Virus record (IMG/VR): IMGVR_UViG_3300030108_001404
Span: 7,302-50,188 of that record
DNA length: 42,887 nucleotides
Origin: a virus
Reading direction: 5' to 3' (one strand)
Part shown: piece after piece, positions 26,742-35,528 of the stretch
Layout of the letters: the number at the start of each line of letters is the position of its first letter
Numbering within the stretch: the stretch's first letter is position 1
The notes under the pieces: generated by a model
Database searches by the model: none
Seen by the model: the letters and a program-made list of their open reading frames with translations, nothing else
Told to the model about the DNA's origin: nothing
Translations under genes and position numbers: made by a program

Positions 26742-27291
26742 ATTTAATTACAATATCATTTGATTCCATACAATATAAACGCTTACCGTCTACTAAAAAC
26801 TGCCACTCTCTATTTGGTTTAAAACCAACTAAATCTCCTTCGTTTATATTAAGGTTTTTTAAATTCGTATTACCGTGTTTTAATATACCTTTTAATTTTT
26901 GTTCTTTATTTGTAGTAAAATCACTCTTATCTTTTATTGGGTGCACAAAACATCTGTTTGCAAATGAATGCCAACCTTTAGAGTTTTTATATAAATATAT
27001 TTGATCTAAACTTACAAAATAAAGATTATCTTTAAACCATGATCTACTAACTTTTTTATTACCACGTATGTCATAAAAAGTTCTAAATACATTTTGATGT
27101 ATTACAATAGTATCACCTTTTTTAATTTTTGTTTTAAAAGCAATTGGTGTTTCAATTACTTTAGCTAGTCTATTTATAAAAGTCCATGATTCAATTTTAG
27201 TATTAACAACTAGTTTTTTATCACCAACTTGTATTTCATTATTGTATTTATCACCTAAAGGTTCTACAATAAAATCATATAAGCTTTTCAT
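26674..27291 (-). CDS. Protein with two GroES-like halves, next to terminase
   Basis: A 205-residue protein that reads as two consecutive GroES-like beta-barrel units. Residues 5-101 contain FIVEPLGDK, a VIETP turn, IKKGDTIVIH and a closing LYFVSLDQIYLY. Residues 113-184 contain CFVHPI, a KGILKHG segment, INEGDLVGF and a closing KRLYCMESNDIVIKY. Each half follows the GroES order: hydrophobic-P-hydrophobic start, G-D-x-V strand, then an aromatic strand ending in S/E-x-D-I. T4 gp31 and related co-chaperonins of phages are GroES-fold proteins required for capsid folding, so a role in folding head proteins is plausible. The duplication is inferred by eye. Its last 68 bases overlap the next gene. 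Confidence 0.55.
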   Translation of the reverse strand: MKSLYDFIVEPLGDKYNNEIQVGDKKLVVNTKIESWTFINRLAKVIETPIAFKTKIKKGDTIVIHQNVFRTFYDIRGNKKVSRSWFKDNLYFVSLDQIYLYKNSKGWHSFANRCFVHPIKDKSDFTTNKEQKLKGILKHGNTNLKNLNINEGDLVGFKPNREWQFLVDGKRLYCMESNDIVIKYEHQGNEEEYNPSWASSSQRVN

Positions 27292-27515
27292 TAATATTCT
27301 AAATCGTATTCAATTGATATAGCCATGTTAGAATTAAACTTTTTCCATGGCAGTACTTCATTGTTTTTCTTTATATAAATGTTATAAGAACTATCAGAAT
27401 CTTCAAATAAAACATGTGATATTTCATGGCCGCCATAAACTTGTTGGCCAACTGCGTAATGCATTGCATCATTTTTATAATCAGTTCCAATACTGATTTT
27501 TCTAATGTTATGCAT
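27291..27515 (-). CDS. Small conserved-looking protein, unknown function
   Basis: A 74-residue protein starting MHNIRKISIGTDYKNDAMHY, with a compact mix of strands and a short helix and several aromatic residues. It overlaps the coiled-coil gene upstream by 8 bases and the GroES-like gene downstream by one. Its position in the pre-terminase group suggests a late function. I do not recognise the family. Confidence 0.6.
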   Translation of the reverse strand: MHNIRKISIGTDYKNDAMHYAVGQQVYGGHEISHVLFEDSDSSYNIYIKKNNEVLPWKKFNSNMAISIEYDLEY

Positions 27516-27756
27516 CTTTTTCTTCTTCCTTTATTTCTTCATAAGTACCATTAGCTAAATTAATATTAACTTTACCGTACTCTTCTTCTAGTTCTAGTTT
27601 TGTTTTTTCAATTTCTTCACTAATATTTTTAACTTGTTGTGCTAAATTGTGTTTTTGTACTTCTAAAATACCAATATTAGTTAAGACATCATTTAATCTT
27701 TTTTGTTGATCAGTTACTTTTTTTAACTGATGATCTGTTATTTTTTTAACTTCCAT
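27508..27756 (-). CDS. Small coiled-coil protein
   Basis: An 82-residue protein with heptad-like spacing of Leu, Ile and Val over residues 5-60 (KKVTDQQKRLNDVL; LAQQVKNISEEIEKTKLELEEEYG) and a very acidic C-terminus (EEIKEEEKDA). It is likely an oligomeric helical bundle. Its ATG is preceded by an A/T leader almost identical to the groEL leader. Function unknown. Confidence 0.65.
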   Translation of the reverse strand: MEVKKITDHQLKKVTDQQKRLNDVLTNIGILEVQKHNLAQQVKNISEEIEKTKLELEEEYGKVNINLANGTYEEIKEEEKDA

Positions 27757-27779
27757 TTTATTTTAATTTAATTTAATTA
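27754..27779 (-). promoter_or_regulatory. A/T leader similar to groEL leader
   Basis: Upstream of the ATG at 27756 the transcript reads TAATTAAATTAAATTAAAA then TAAAATG, differing from the groEL leader (40507-40531) by about one substitution and one indel. There is no Shine-Dalgarno. It is consistent with Bacteroidota initiation on unstructured A/T-rich leaders. Confidence 0.4.
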
Positions 27780-27797
27780 CTATATATTTAAATAGTT

Positions 27798-27814
27798 ACA
27801 CTATTTTTTAGTGT
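27798..27814 (-). other. Weak hairpin after the 115-aa gene
   Basis: ACACTA pairs with TAGTGT around an A5 loop, starting two bases after the stop at 27816. The stem is A/T-rich and no clear U-tract follows, so termination would be weak at best. The core TAACTATTTAA that follows in transcript sense also occurs in the two head-gene leaders. Confidence 0.3.
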
Positions 27815-27815
27815 T

Positions 27816-28163
27816 TTACTCTTCTTCTTCTTCCGGTGGAGTAGGTTCTACTTCTGCAGTTATCGGCCAACCTAAAAATCCATGTACTGGATTTGTTGGA
27901 TATACTTCGTTACTACCAAAGTCTAATGTGTCAGTAGTCATAATATCATAGCACCAACCTGGATAATATACTGGATTATCTGGATCAGTTGTTTTTGATT
28001 CATCTATTACTTTACCAATGTTAACTACAGCTTGCGTACCGTTAGTATATACCATCTGAGTAACACCTTCTTCTGTTACCTCAGCCCACACACCTGCAGC
28101 TACTAATGCTGCTTTACCCACAGCTTCATCTGCAAAATTTGTTTTATAAATTTGTATACTCAT
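27816..28163 (-). CDS. Small tail-associated protein, unknown
   Basis: A 115-residue protein with a beta-rich core (TQMVYTNGTQAVVNIGKVID; NPVYYPGWCYDIM) and a Pro/Glu-only tail (VEPTPPEEEEE). It lies one base after the three tandem lectin-like genes, so it may belong to the host-recognition apparatus, for instance as a fibre accessory or assembly protein. No family recognised. Confidence 0.55.
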   Translation of the reverse strand: MSIQIYKTNFADEAVGKAALVAAGVWAEVTEEGVTQMVYTNGTQAVVNIGKVIDESKTTDPDNPVYYPGWCYDIMTTDTLDFGSNEVYPTNPVHGFLGWPITAEVEPTPPEEEEE

Positions 28164-28164
28164 T

Positions 28165-29808
28165 TTATGTTATATTATTTGTTAATTCTGCCATTTCAGA
28201 ATCTGTTAATGTTCTTCTAAATACTTTTACATCTTTAACTCTTCCGTAAAAATTATTACCTGTAGATCCATCGTATGGTATAAAACCAAATTTATCTAAT
28301 TTACCGTTAAACGTAAAAGTAGAGTTGTTTGTAAAACTTTGTGAACCATTTACAAAAGCAGTAATTTCACCTGTTTTATATCTTATAGCTACTTTAGCAA
28401 ACTTATTTAAGGTTTCTGTTGTTGTTAAGTTTATACTATTAGACATCGCGTTTACACTAGCTGCTCTTACTTGAAAACTCCAATTTGAACCACCGCCTCT
28501 AAATAATAACAACCTATTATTAGAACTACTTTCCTGCGAAATACCTATACTTGTTTGATTTGGATTTGCAAATCCTAACTCTGTAAACTCTACATACATT
28601 GTTCCTTCTTGGTTATTAAAAACCCCTCTTTGACCTGCGTTATCACACAATTCTACATTTCGAGTTACTGTAGAACCAAATGTTGGTATGTAAGATGTAG
28701 GATAACTTTGTTGTTCAAGTTGAAAACCAAATAAATACAAACCGCTAGTTCCATCTCCTTCGTAATAATAATTGTTTATAGCTTTACCCATATATACAGC
28801 AGCAAAATTATAACCACCTGAATTTGTCACTGTTTTTGTTGTTGAACATCTAAACCATCCATTACCAAAATCTTCTATTGTACTATTAGCATCACTAACT
28901 GTTCCATTGATTAAATCAAAGTTATCTGTTAAATTTGAAGTGCCATCAGCATATAAGTTTAACCTTAATAAATGTCTTTCTTTAGCTTTTGCAAAAACAC
29001 TTAAAGTATATGTTGTAGCACCTGCTGTTGGAAATATAGCTGATTTAATTGCCCCGTGTGATGCAGTGGCTGTGTTTTCCACATATAAAGCAGCGTTTTG
29101 TAACCCTTCAGGACTTGTTATTTGATTGTCTAATTTAGTTGCAGCGGTAGGATCTACATCATTACTTTTAGGAAACAAATTGGTAGACTGCGGTTCAAGT
29201 AATAAACTCGGTTTTTGTAATTCTTTTGCTTTACCTATTTCTGTAAGGTAATCTATTCTAGGTGTATTTAAATCTATTTGCTTTACTGAAACATTATCTA
29301 TTTCTATAATACGACCTGAGCTTGCTTGAAAACTAATACCTTGGCTTGAATAGTTTATATAAACAGTATGAGTTCCTACATCTAAACTACTAATATTTGT
29401 AGTGTTTCCACCCCCGTAGTTTCTAATCTGCATTACACCTATTCCATTGTTACTTTTAATTGTAAAAGTAATTTCTACTAAATTTATTATAGCAGCGTTA
29501 TTTTGTCTACACCTTGAGTATGAAACACCAAATGTACTGTCTAATTTTACAAAACCATTAGCAATAACAGCATTACTTGTTAAATTCCAATCAGTGTCAG
29601 TATCAAAATTTCCGTTAATTACTAATTCATTATTAGTAATCCCAGAATATTTTATAAAACCATTACAGTCTACATATGTAGCTAATGTGTTTCTTGTAAA
29701 ATCTAATGGCTGAGGTATAAATGTTTCATGATCTGTGAAGTCACACGAAAGAACGTTACCAGATTTTATTGCTGGTTTATTTGGTACTTCAAAATAATCT
29801 TTTAGCAT
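28165..29808 (-). CDS. LamG/ConA-like receptor-binding tail protein (copy 1)
   Basis: A 547-residue protein. The N-terminus has a phage FTRNTLATYVDCNGFIKY element (the F-x-R-x-x-x-A-T-y-v-x-x-x-G-x-I pattern of many tail proteins). A CBM-like module follows, with the NGWFRC and FQLEQQSYPTSYIPT signatures. The C-terminal 160 residues form a LamG/ConA-lectin-like sandwich (EGTMYVEF; KVAIRYKTGEITAFVNGSQ; FYGRVKDVKVFRRTLTDSEM). LamG-fold domains often bind glycans. It overlaps the next paralogue by 7 bases. The two downstream-strand neighbours share the same architecture, so this is one of three paralogues. It is likely a surface-exposed fibre or spike that contacts host polysaccharide. Confidence 0.7.
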   Translation of the reverse strand: MLKDYFEVPNKPAIKSGNVLSCDFTDHETFIPQPLDFTRNTLATYVDCNGFIKYSGITNNELVINGNFDTDTDWNLTSNAVIANGFVKLDSTFGVSYSRCRQNNAAIINLVEITFTIKSNNGIGVMQIRNYGGGNTTNISSLDVGTHTVYINYSSQGISFQASSGRIIEIDNVSVKQIDLNTPRIDYLTEIGKAKELQKPSLLLEPQSTNLFPKSNDVDPTAATKLDNQITSPEGLQNAALYVENTATASHGAIKSAIFPTAGATTYTLSVFAKAKERHLLRLNLYADGTSNLTDNFDLINGTVSDANSTIEDFGNGWFRCSTTKTVTNSGGYNFAAVYMGKAINNYYYEGDGTSGLYLFGFQLEQQSYPTSYIPTFGSTVTRNVELCDNAGQRGVFNNQEGTMYVEFTELGFANPNQTSIGISQESSSNNRLLLFRGGGSNWSFQVRAASVNAMSNSINLTTTETLNKFAKVAIRYKTGEITAFVNGSQSFTNNSTFTFNGKLDKFGFIPYDGSTGNNFYGRVKDVKVFRRTLTDSEMAELTNNIT

Positions 29809-31835
29809 GGTATTGTATAGTTTCCTAACGCTGCCACCATACCAGAGTATGCTGAGTATTGCGTTGATGTTATTGTATATAATTCTGTATCTGTAAGCGC
29901 TCTATTATAAGTAGCTAAACCTTTTACTTTTCCGTAAAATATTGTATTTCCTGAATCAAAGTTTACTTCTGTGAATGTTCCTGCTGCATTAACACTTCCA
30001 TTTGTATCTGTACCAATCTCGTTTCCATCTATCCAAAGAGCAAAATCATTAGCTTTCCATTTACAAGCAATTTTATGAAAATCTACAATGTCAAAAGTTG
30101 CAGTACCAATTCCTGCTTGAGTTGCACCACCAATTTTATATACAAACTTAATTTGATTTGAAACATTTGTATATTGTAAATATGCTCTGTTATTCGTGCC
30201 ACCATCTGAAACCGATAATATTTCATATTCTAAATCGTTAGCAAGTGCAGCTATCTCTGCATATAAAACACCTTCTTCACTATTAAACGTGTTTACATTT
30301 CCAGCGCTATTACAAGTTTCTTGAACTCTAGTTTCTTGTGATCCTGCTGTGGGTATGTAAGATGTAGCATAGTCTTGTTGTTCTAACATAGCTCCCCAAA
30401 CAAAAATAGAAGTAGTGTTTGTGCCGTTCTGTCTATCAATGTCTATTTCAAAATTACCACTTGTTCCATCTGTTGTAAATGAAAAACCTATTCTATACCA
30501 ACCATTACCATAATCTTTTAATATTTCGTTAGTTCTTGTGCCACTTGTTTGTCCCGTTGGTCCAAAAGATAATCCATTTGCACCCCATTCATAACTTTCC
30601 CTAAATAAAGTACCACCACTAACTCTAAAAGCCAATGTTGTTACACTTCCTGTAACATTAGTATCATTTTTAACAAAAACACTTATGTTATAAACAGTTG
30701 AATTGCTAACAGAAATAGTTTCTAGCACTCTGTCATTTGCATTTGTGCCTAATTTTGTAATTTTATCTGCTGTTATTTTACCATCAGGACTTGTTGTAGA
30801 ATTAGATGTTTCTGTGCTTCCGTTTTTACTCCATTGACTAAAATCCTCACTAAATGTAACAAGATTTGTAGACTGCGGTTCAAGTAAAAGATGTGGACAA
30901 GTTGGATTTGATGGATCGTAATCTAATCTTGGTTTATCGCCTAGTACTTCTACTACGCTTATACTTGATACGCTTCCCACCCCATTACCATCATTACTTC
31001 TTATAGATAAAGTTGTCCTATCAGCAGGAGGTGTCATGAAATCAGTATATATGCCTGAAGAACTCATTGCATTACCTGAAAAAGAGCCACCACCTTGAAA
31101 TTGTATTGTAAAACTACCTGATGTAATTGTTATATCAGTAACTACTTTGTATGTTTTACCACCTTCAAAACTTATACTTTGTGTTGCTGCTGTATGCCCA
31201 CTATCTCCTGCACAAGATAAAATACCATCTCCATAACTCCAACCTGTACCTAAAATCCAATCATTATCTGGATCAACTTGTTTTACTGATACGTTGTCGA
31301 TTGAGCCTGTAAAATTTGTAAAACCTTTGAATCTAAAATTTATACTTGCTCCGTTTGCTACAAAATACTGTGTAAATGTTCCGTTATTATTTCTTGTTGA
31401 CAAGTTTTGTACAGGGTTACCACCTCCTGATAATTGAGGTCTCACAGAGCCTGATACATAATTGCTAACAGTATATACTAATTTATAGGTTTTATTTGCT
31501 ATGAAAGAAATACCTGTTTGTGATAATAAATTATTCGTAACATTATTAGCAACAGCTTTACCATTGCTTATACTCCAACCATTTCCTTTAGTCCAATTAC
31601 TGTCTGTTGCAAAATCTCCGTTTGTTATTAATTCTGGTCCTAATTCACTAAAGTTTCCATTTCTAACTAACTCATCAGAAAAATATCCTACATTTTCTAT
31701 TAACCCTTGATGATTAACACGAGTTGCTGCAGAAGCTCTAGAAAATTGAAAGTCTGTATCAATTTTATTAGGAAGTATGTTATGAACGCGCGAGTCTGAT
31801 ACTGCGCTAGGTAGCATTAATAATCCTGGTTTCAT
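29802..31835 (-). CDS. LamG/ConA-like receptor-binding tail protein (copy 2)
   Basis: A 677-residue paralogue of the flanking genes. It begins with FQFSRASAATRVNHQGLIENV, the conserved N-terminal tail-protein element. Two CBM-like beta modules follow (ELITNGDFATDSNW and the GTGWSYGDG region), then a module ending WGAMLEQQDYATSYIPT. The LamG-like C-terminus has EEGVLYAEI, HKIACKWKANDFALWIDGN and FYGKVKGLATYNRALTDTEL. It starts by ATGA overlap with copy 3. Internal duplication of the CBM-like unit explains the greater length than copy 1. Confidence 0.7.
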   Translation of the reverse strand: MKPGLLMLPSAVSDSRVHNILPNKIDTDFQFSRASAATRVNHQGLIENVGYFSDELVRNGNFSELGPELITNGDFATDSNWTKGNGWSISNGKAVANNVTNNLLSQTGISFIANKTYKLVYTVSNYVSGSVRPQLSGGGNPVQNLSTRNNNGTFTQYFVANGASINFRFKGFTNFTGSIDNVSVKQVDPDNDWILGTGWSYGDGILSCAGDSGHTAATQSISFEGGKTYKVVTDITITSGSFTIQFQGGGSFSGNAMSSSGIYTDFMTPPADRTTLSIRSNDGNGVGSVSSISVVEVLGDKPRLDYDPSNPTCPHLLLEPQSTNLVTFSEDFSQWSKNGSTETSNSTTSPDGKITADKITKLGTNANDRVLETISVSNSTVYNISVFVKNDTNVTGSVTTLAFRVSGGTLFRESYEWGANGLSFGPTGQTSGTRTNEILKDYGNGWYRIGFSFTTDGTSGNFEIDIDRQNGTNTTSIFVWGAMLEQQDYATSYIPTAGSQETRVQETCNSAGNVNTFNSEEGVLYAEIAALANDLEYEILSVSDGGTNNRAYLQYTNVSNQIKFVYKIGGATQAGIGTATFDIVDFHKIACKWKANDFALWIDGNEIGTDTNGSVNAAGTFTEVNFDSGNTIFYGKVKGLATYNRALTDTELYTITSTQYSAYSGMVAALGNYTIPC

Positions 31836-34063
31836 AAAAATCTAGTTATATCGTGTTCTGTGCATTGTAATTCTTGATCAGCACCTATCATTTGCATTCT
31901 GTTTCTATATGGTATAAATAAATCATGGTTGTTATACGATGTAAGATTTGCAAGTTCTGTGTCTGTTAAAGCTGTTTTATACACTGCTATAGCATTTAAA
32001 TCACCTCTATATTCAGCTGAATTTGCATTAACTCCATTTGAAAAATGCATCCTATCTAATCCAACTGGCATTGCCACAGTATTAGCTTGTATTCTTTTAA
32101 TTCCGTCTACAAATACCGCGCAATTATTTAGTTTGTATTTAACTGCTATTTTATGTTTTTGAGTAATATCAATACCATCAACATTACCGTTTAAACCACC
32201 ACCAGCAGTACTTTGTATAAAACCTACAACTCTAGAACTTGCTGTGTTTGGGTATGATATTACAACTCTATTTTGACCATTACCAGCATTTATACTAATA
32301 CTTCTAGCAACAGCGTTATTAACTAAAGCTTTAGTTTCTATAAATAAAACACCTTCACTATCATTAAAAGTATCTGTAGTTCCTAAACCAGAATTAATAG
32401 CTTTATCTTCATTTCTTGTTACAGTTGAACCTTTTGTGTGTATTAAAGATGTTACATAGCCAGCTTGCTCTGCCTGTCTGCCATATATTAAAAACTTATC
32501 TCCTACTACACCGCTGTTAAAAGCACTTTCACTCATAGCCATCCATTTAAAGTTGCTTTTTGATGGATCAGAGCCTGTTAATATGTTACAAGTAATTCTA
32601 TACCAATTATTTTTATAAGCTATAATTTCACAATTATAAATATTTGTCGAACTACCTGATATTCCTACAAAAGTTCCTGTATTTAAATTAAATTTAGCAT
32701 ATTGATTACCTATATCTGCTTGATAAAAACCTAAGCCAAAAAAATCTCCTGTAACTTTTTTTACATAACCACTTACAGCATAAAGAGTTGCATTAGAAAC
32801 AGCAACAGATTCTACTTTTGGTTGTGAAGCAGATGTTACTTCTATTTCTTGTGCATTATTTATACCCTCAGGAGATAAATTGTTAGATGAGTTTATTTGA
32901 AGATTTGATAAAGCATTACCTCCACCATTTGATATATCATTAGATTTTATTACTAAATTTGTTCTTTGCGGCTCAGCTAAAATCGATGGACAACCACCAT
33001 ATAAAGGATAATTTAATCTTGCCAAGTTTACTCTATCAGTTGTTGGTAAATAATCTTTTACTTTATCACCTTTAACAAATTGAGCTCCCCACATAAAAAC
33101 ACCGCTGTTTAAAACACCAGTATAATTTAATTGATTATTTGGCGCATAATATAATGATCCAGTTCTTGTTCCATTTGAAGTAAAAGTTATAGAACATCTA
33201 TACCAACCACTTCCAGCAGAAGATATTTTTGCAATATGATTAGCGTTTTGAGAATCTACAGTTCCATTTGATAAGTTAAAACTAGACAAAGGATAAGTCG
33301 GTCCACCTATTCCTAGGTTTTCATATATACTAGCTGTAGTTCTTTCCGCTGCTTTAAAATAAGCGCTAGCTGTGTAAGTAACTCCATCTTCTACTTTATC
33401 ATCATGATTAACATTATGATAAGTTCCCCCAGCGCTTTCATTTATTTTATCTCCTGTTAAAGAATTATCAGGAGCTATAATTTCATTTGCAGAAACAGTA
33501 GTACCTACTTTATCCCAATCAGCATTATCAATGTCTTGACTATAAGGTATAAAATTATAAGGCACATCTTCTATATAACCATCTTCATTAATTCTAGTTC
33601 CAGTAGTAGAACGTGTAAAGTCAAAGTCAGATCCTTGAGTTACTTGTCTTATAGAAAAATGAGTTATTGTAGTAGTACCTGCTGAATTTTGTCGTATCCA
33701 CAGTCTATTATTTCCACTTATAAATCTATGAACACCAAAACCAGAGCCATATTCATTACCTCCACCACCAAAATCTCCGAGAGTAATACCATTTGAAGTT
33801 GTAGTGCCTCTAATTTCTACTTCAAAAGCTGTTCCAACTGTTAATGTAAAAGCAGCATCTTTTGATCTTATTCCTTCAAGACCACCACCTGATGTTGTAA
33901 AGGTATTTGCGTCAACAATAACGCCACCTGATGGTGCAGCTTGAAAATCTACTTGCAAATTAACTGGTTGACTAGCTAGTTCAGATCCATAAGCGCTAGG
34001 ACCACTATATAAAATACCGTCTCCATACATACTGGGAACTGTTAATACTGAAGGTGTTGCCAT
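31832..34063 (-). CDS. LamG/ConA-like receptor-binding tail protein (copy 3)
   Basis: A 743-residue paralogue, first of the three in transcription order. It has a distinct N-terminal domain (residues 1-130) before the FDFTRSTTGTRINEDGYIED element, then two CBM-like modules (the first ending FMWGAQFVKGD, the second FLIYGRQAEQAGYVTS) and the LamG-like C-terminus (EGVLFIETKALV; HKIAVKYKLNNCAVFVDGI; YRGDLNAIAVYKTALTDTEL). It is the only one with the extra N-terminal region, which may be the attachment part to the tail. The three together look like a stacked or alternative receptor-binding set. Confidence 0.7.
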   Translation of the reverse strand: MATPSVLTVPSMYGDGILYSGPSAYGSELASQPVNLQVDFQAAPSGGVIVDANTFTTSGGGLEGIRSKDAAFTLTVGTAFEVEIRGTTTSNGITLGDFGGGGNEYGSGFGVHRFISGNNRLWIRQNSAGTTTITHFSIRQVTQGSDFDFTRSTTGTRINEDGYIEDVPYNFIPYSQDIDNADWDKVGTTVSANEIIAPDNSLTGDKINESAGGTYHNVNHDDKVEDGVTYTASAYFKAAERTTASIYENLGIGGPTYPLSSFNLSNGTVDSQNANHIAKISSAGSGWYRCSITFTSNGTRTGSLYYAPNNQLNYTGVLNSGVFMWGAQFVKGDKVKDYLPTTDRVNLARLNYPLYGGCPSILAEPQRTNLVIKSNDISNGGGNALSNLQINSSNNLSPEGINNAQEIEVTSASQPKVESVAVSNATLYAVSGYVKKVTGDFFGLGFYQADIGNQYAKFNLNTGTFVGISGSSTNIYNCEIIAYKNNWYRITCNILTGSDPSKSNFKWMAMSESAFNSGVVGDKFLIYGRQAEQAGYVTSLIHTKGSTVTRNEDKAINSGLGTTDTFNDSEGVLFIETKALVNNAVARSISINAGNGQNRVVISYPNTASSRVVGFIQSTAGGGLNGNVDGIDITQKHKIAVKYKLNNCAVFVDGIKRIQANTVAMPVGLDRMHFSNGVNANSAEYRGDLNAIAVYKTALTDTELANLTSYNNHDLFIPYRNRMQMIGADQELQCTEHDITRFL

Positions 34064-34257
34064 TATATGTGTGTTGTACGGTTTACATAATTATTATAAC
34101 AGTTAATACTTTCAACTCTATTTGTTATTTCAAAATCACTTTTTGAAGAATTAGTTGAAACACTACCTGTTCTTGTTACTCTATTTCTTAGTTGAGTTAC
34201 TAAGTCGTTATAGGAATTTCCTCCACGCTGTTGCGTGACGCCTATAGATATATTCAT
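34063..34257 (-). CDS. Small protein, unknown
   Basis: A 64-residue, Asn/Ser/Thr/Arg-rich protein (MNISIGVTQQRGGNSYNDLV). Its stop overlaps the start of copy 3 of the lectin-like genes by one base. Nothing in it identifies a family. Tight junctions on both sides support it as a real gene. Confidence 0.5.
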   Translation of the reverse strand: MNISIGVTQQRGGNSYNDLVTQLRNRVTRTGSVSTNSSKSDFEITNRVESINCYNNYVNRTTHI

Positions 34258-34258
34258 A

Positions 34259-34762
34259 CTATCTTAATGCTAATAAGTTGCTAGCTGTAGTGTTTGTTGC
34301 TAATACTCTTTTTACTTGTATTGGTAAGAAAGATCCTGATACTACATTTTGAAATAAATGTTTTTCAGTACCTGTACCCGCTGTCATCATAACTTCAATA
34401 TCACCACCTGTTCCTACATATACATTTAAATCTGTACCACCAGCAGAATTATTGCTTTGGTATATTTCATATGTATTTCCTACAGCAGCCATAATAGCTG
34501 TATCTAGTGTTATTGTGTTAGCGTCAACAACTTGTAATACTTTAGCAACAGCATTTGTCGATGTGTTATAAACTACATCACCACTATTTACATTGTAACC
34601 ATTTGGATTTGTAACTGAATTTAAAAAATCATTAGATGAATCTTTTAATGTCACACCTGTAGTACCAGTAGTTGAAGTACCACTAGTTTTAATCCCTGGC
34701 TCTGGTAAATTAATATTATCGTTAGGTATTATTTTAACTGCGTTAATTGATTGATTAGCCAT
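34259..34762 (-). CDS. Beta-rich structural protein
   Basis: A 167-residue protein without signal peptide, rich in Thr, Gly, Asn and Val. It contains a strand-turn unit (AVAKVLQVVDANTITLDTAI; GNTYEIYQ) typical of small phage surface modules, and ends in a hydrophobic-Arg tail (ASNLLALR). Its location just before the receptor-binding genes suggests a head decoration or fibre-base protein. Not recognised as a named family. Confidence 0.5.
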   Translation of the reverse strand: MANQSINAVKIIPNDNINLPEPGIKTSGTSTTGTTGVTLKDSSNDFLNSVTNPNGYNVNSGDVVYNTSTNAVAKVLQVVDANTITLDTAIMAAVGNTYEIYQSNNSAGGTDLNVYVGTGGDIEVMMTAGTGTEKHLFQNVVSGSFLPIQVKRVLATNTTASNLLALR

Positions 34763-34765
34763 TTT

Positions 34766-35221
34766 TTATTTTTGTTTAAATATATTACTTGCCTTTTCTG
34801 TCGTACGTCCGCCAAAATAGGCTAAGACTACTGCCATCATTACTTTTTCAAACGTATCGTTCCATAGTTCATTTATATGAAATGGTATAGTTTCAACACT
34901 GTCTAATATTCCAGCTAATGAAAATATACATATACACCATATTAAAACTAATGGTCGTACGTTTTTTGACATCCATGAATCACTCATAGAGTCAGCTTGC
35001 CATCTTGATGTAATGGCTTCAATTTCTTTATTTTGTTGATCGTATATTAATTGTTGTAATTTTACTTTATCTTCAGCTGGTGCATCTGATTTAGTAATAG
35101 CTTCAATAGCTTCTTTTGGAGATGTTACACCTTGTAATACACTACCTAATGTAGGATTTATTGCTGATGCAGCACCGAACAATATTTGACCAACAGTTGT
35201 ATCTTTAAATTTTTTACTCAT
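34766..35221 (-). CDS. Holin, 3TM/GTA-type
   Basis: A 151-residue protein with the signature of the 3TM holin family (GTA-holin type): RWQADSMSDSWMSKNVRP at residues 73-90, directly followed by a transmembrane segment (91-107, LVLIWCICIFSLAGILD) and a second one (about 126-138, KVMMAVVLAYFGG) ending in GGRTTEKA. The N-terminal half has a weakly hydrophobic stretch (VGQILFGAASAINPTLG) that could be the third. It would permeabilise the inner membrane at lysis. It overlaps the HExxH gene by 4 bases, suggesting a lysis module. Confidence 0.8.
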   Translation of the reverse strand: MSKKFKDTTVGQILFGAASAINPTLGSVLQGVTSPKEAIEAITKSDAPAEDKVKLQQLIYDQQNKEIEAITSRWQADSMSDSWMSKNVRPLVLIWCICIFSLAGILDSVETIPFHINELWNDTFEKVMMAVVLAYFGGRTTEKASNIFKQK

Positions 35222-35526
35222 GCTTTTCTATATGCTTCTGCTTCCCAAGGTAAATTTTTAGCGCCTTCTTTCATTTGAGCTCTTGAGTATTTTTTACCTT
35301 TCCAATATACATAGTTATCATCATAATCAAGATCACCTCTACGCATTTGATCTATATGTACTTTTTCATGCGCTATAACCTCTGGTATTTGATGAGGTTT
35401 TAAATCTTTATTTAAAATGATAGTTCCATTGTTATTAGCTTTGCCCATAACACCTGCTTCCATATCTACATGATATACTGGAGTATTGTCAATTTTATAT
35501 GGAGGATTTGTTAATTTAAAAGCCAT
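35218..35526 (-). CDS. Minimal zincin-like (HExxH) protein
   Basis: A 102-residue protein with a zinc-metallopeptidase motif H53-E54-K-V-H57 in VIAHEKVHIDQM, and a downstream Glu (E95 or E97 in LPWEAEAY) positioned to be the third zinc ligand as in gluzincins. Strands precede the motif (PVYHVDMEAGVMGK; GTIILNK). It is much smaller than typical peptidases, so it is either a minimal catalytic domain or a degenerate one. It sits between a 48-aa gene and the holin, overlapping the latter by ATGA. A role in lysis or virion maturation is inference only. Confidence 0.65.
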   Translation of the reverse strand: MAFKLTNPPYKIDNTPVYHVDMEAGVMGKANNNGTIILNKDLKPHQIPEVIAHEKVHIDQMRRGDLDYDDNYVYWKGKKYSRAQMKEGAKNLPWEAEAYRKA

Positions 35527-35528
35527 AA

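Noticed and set aside
27798-27814. Intrinsic terminator after the 115-aa gene
   Set aside because: Stem is short and A/T-rich and has no U-run, so kept only as a weak hairpin.
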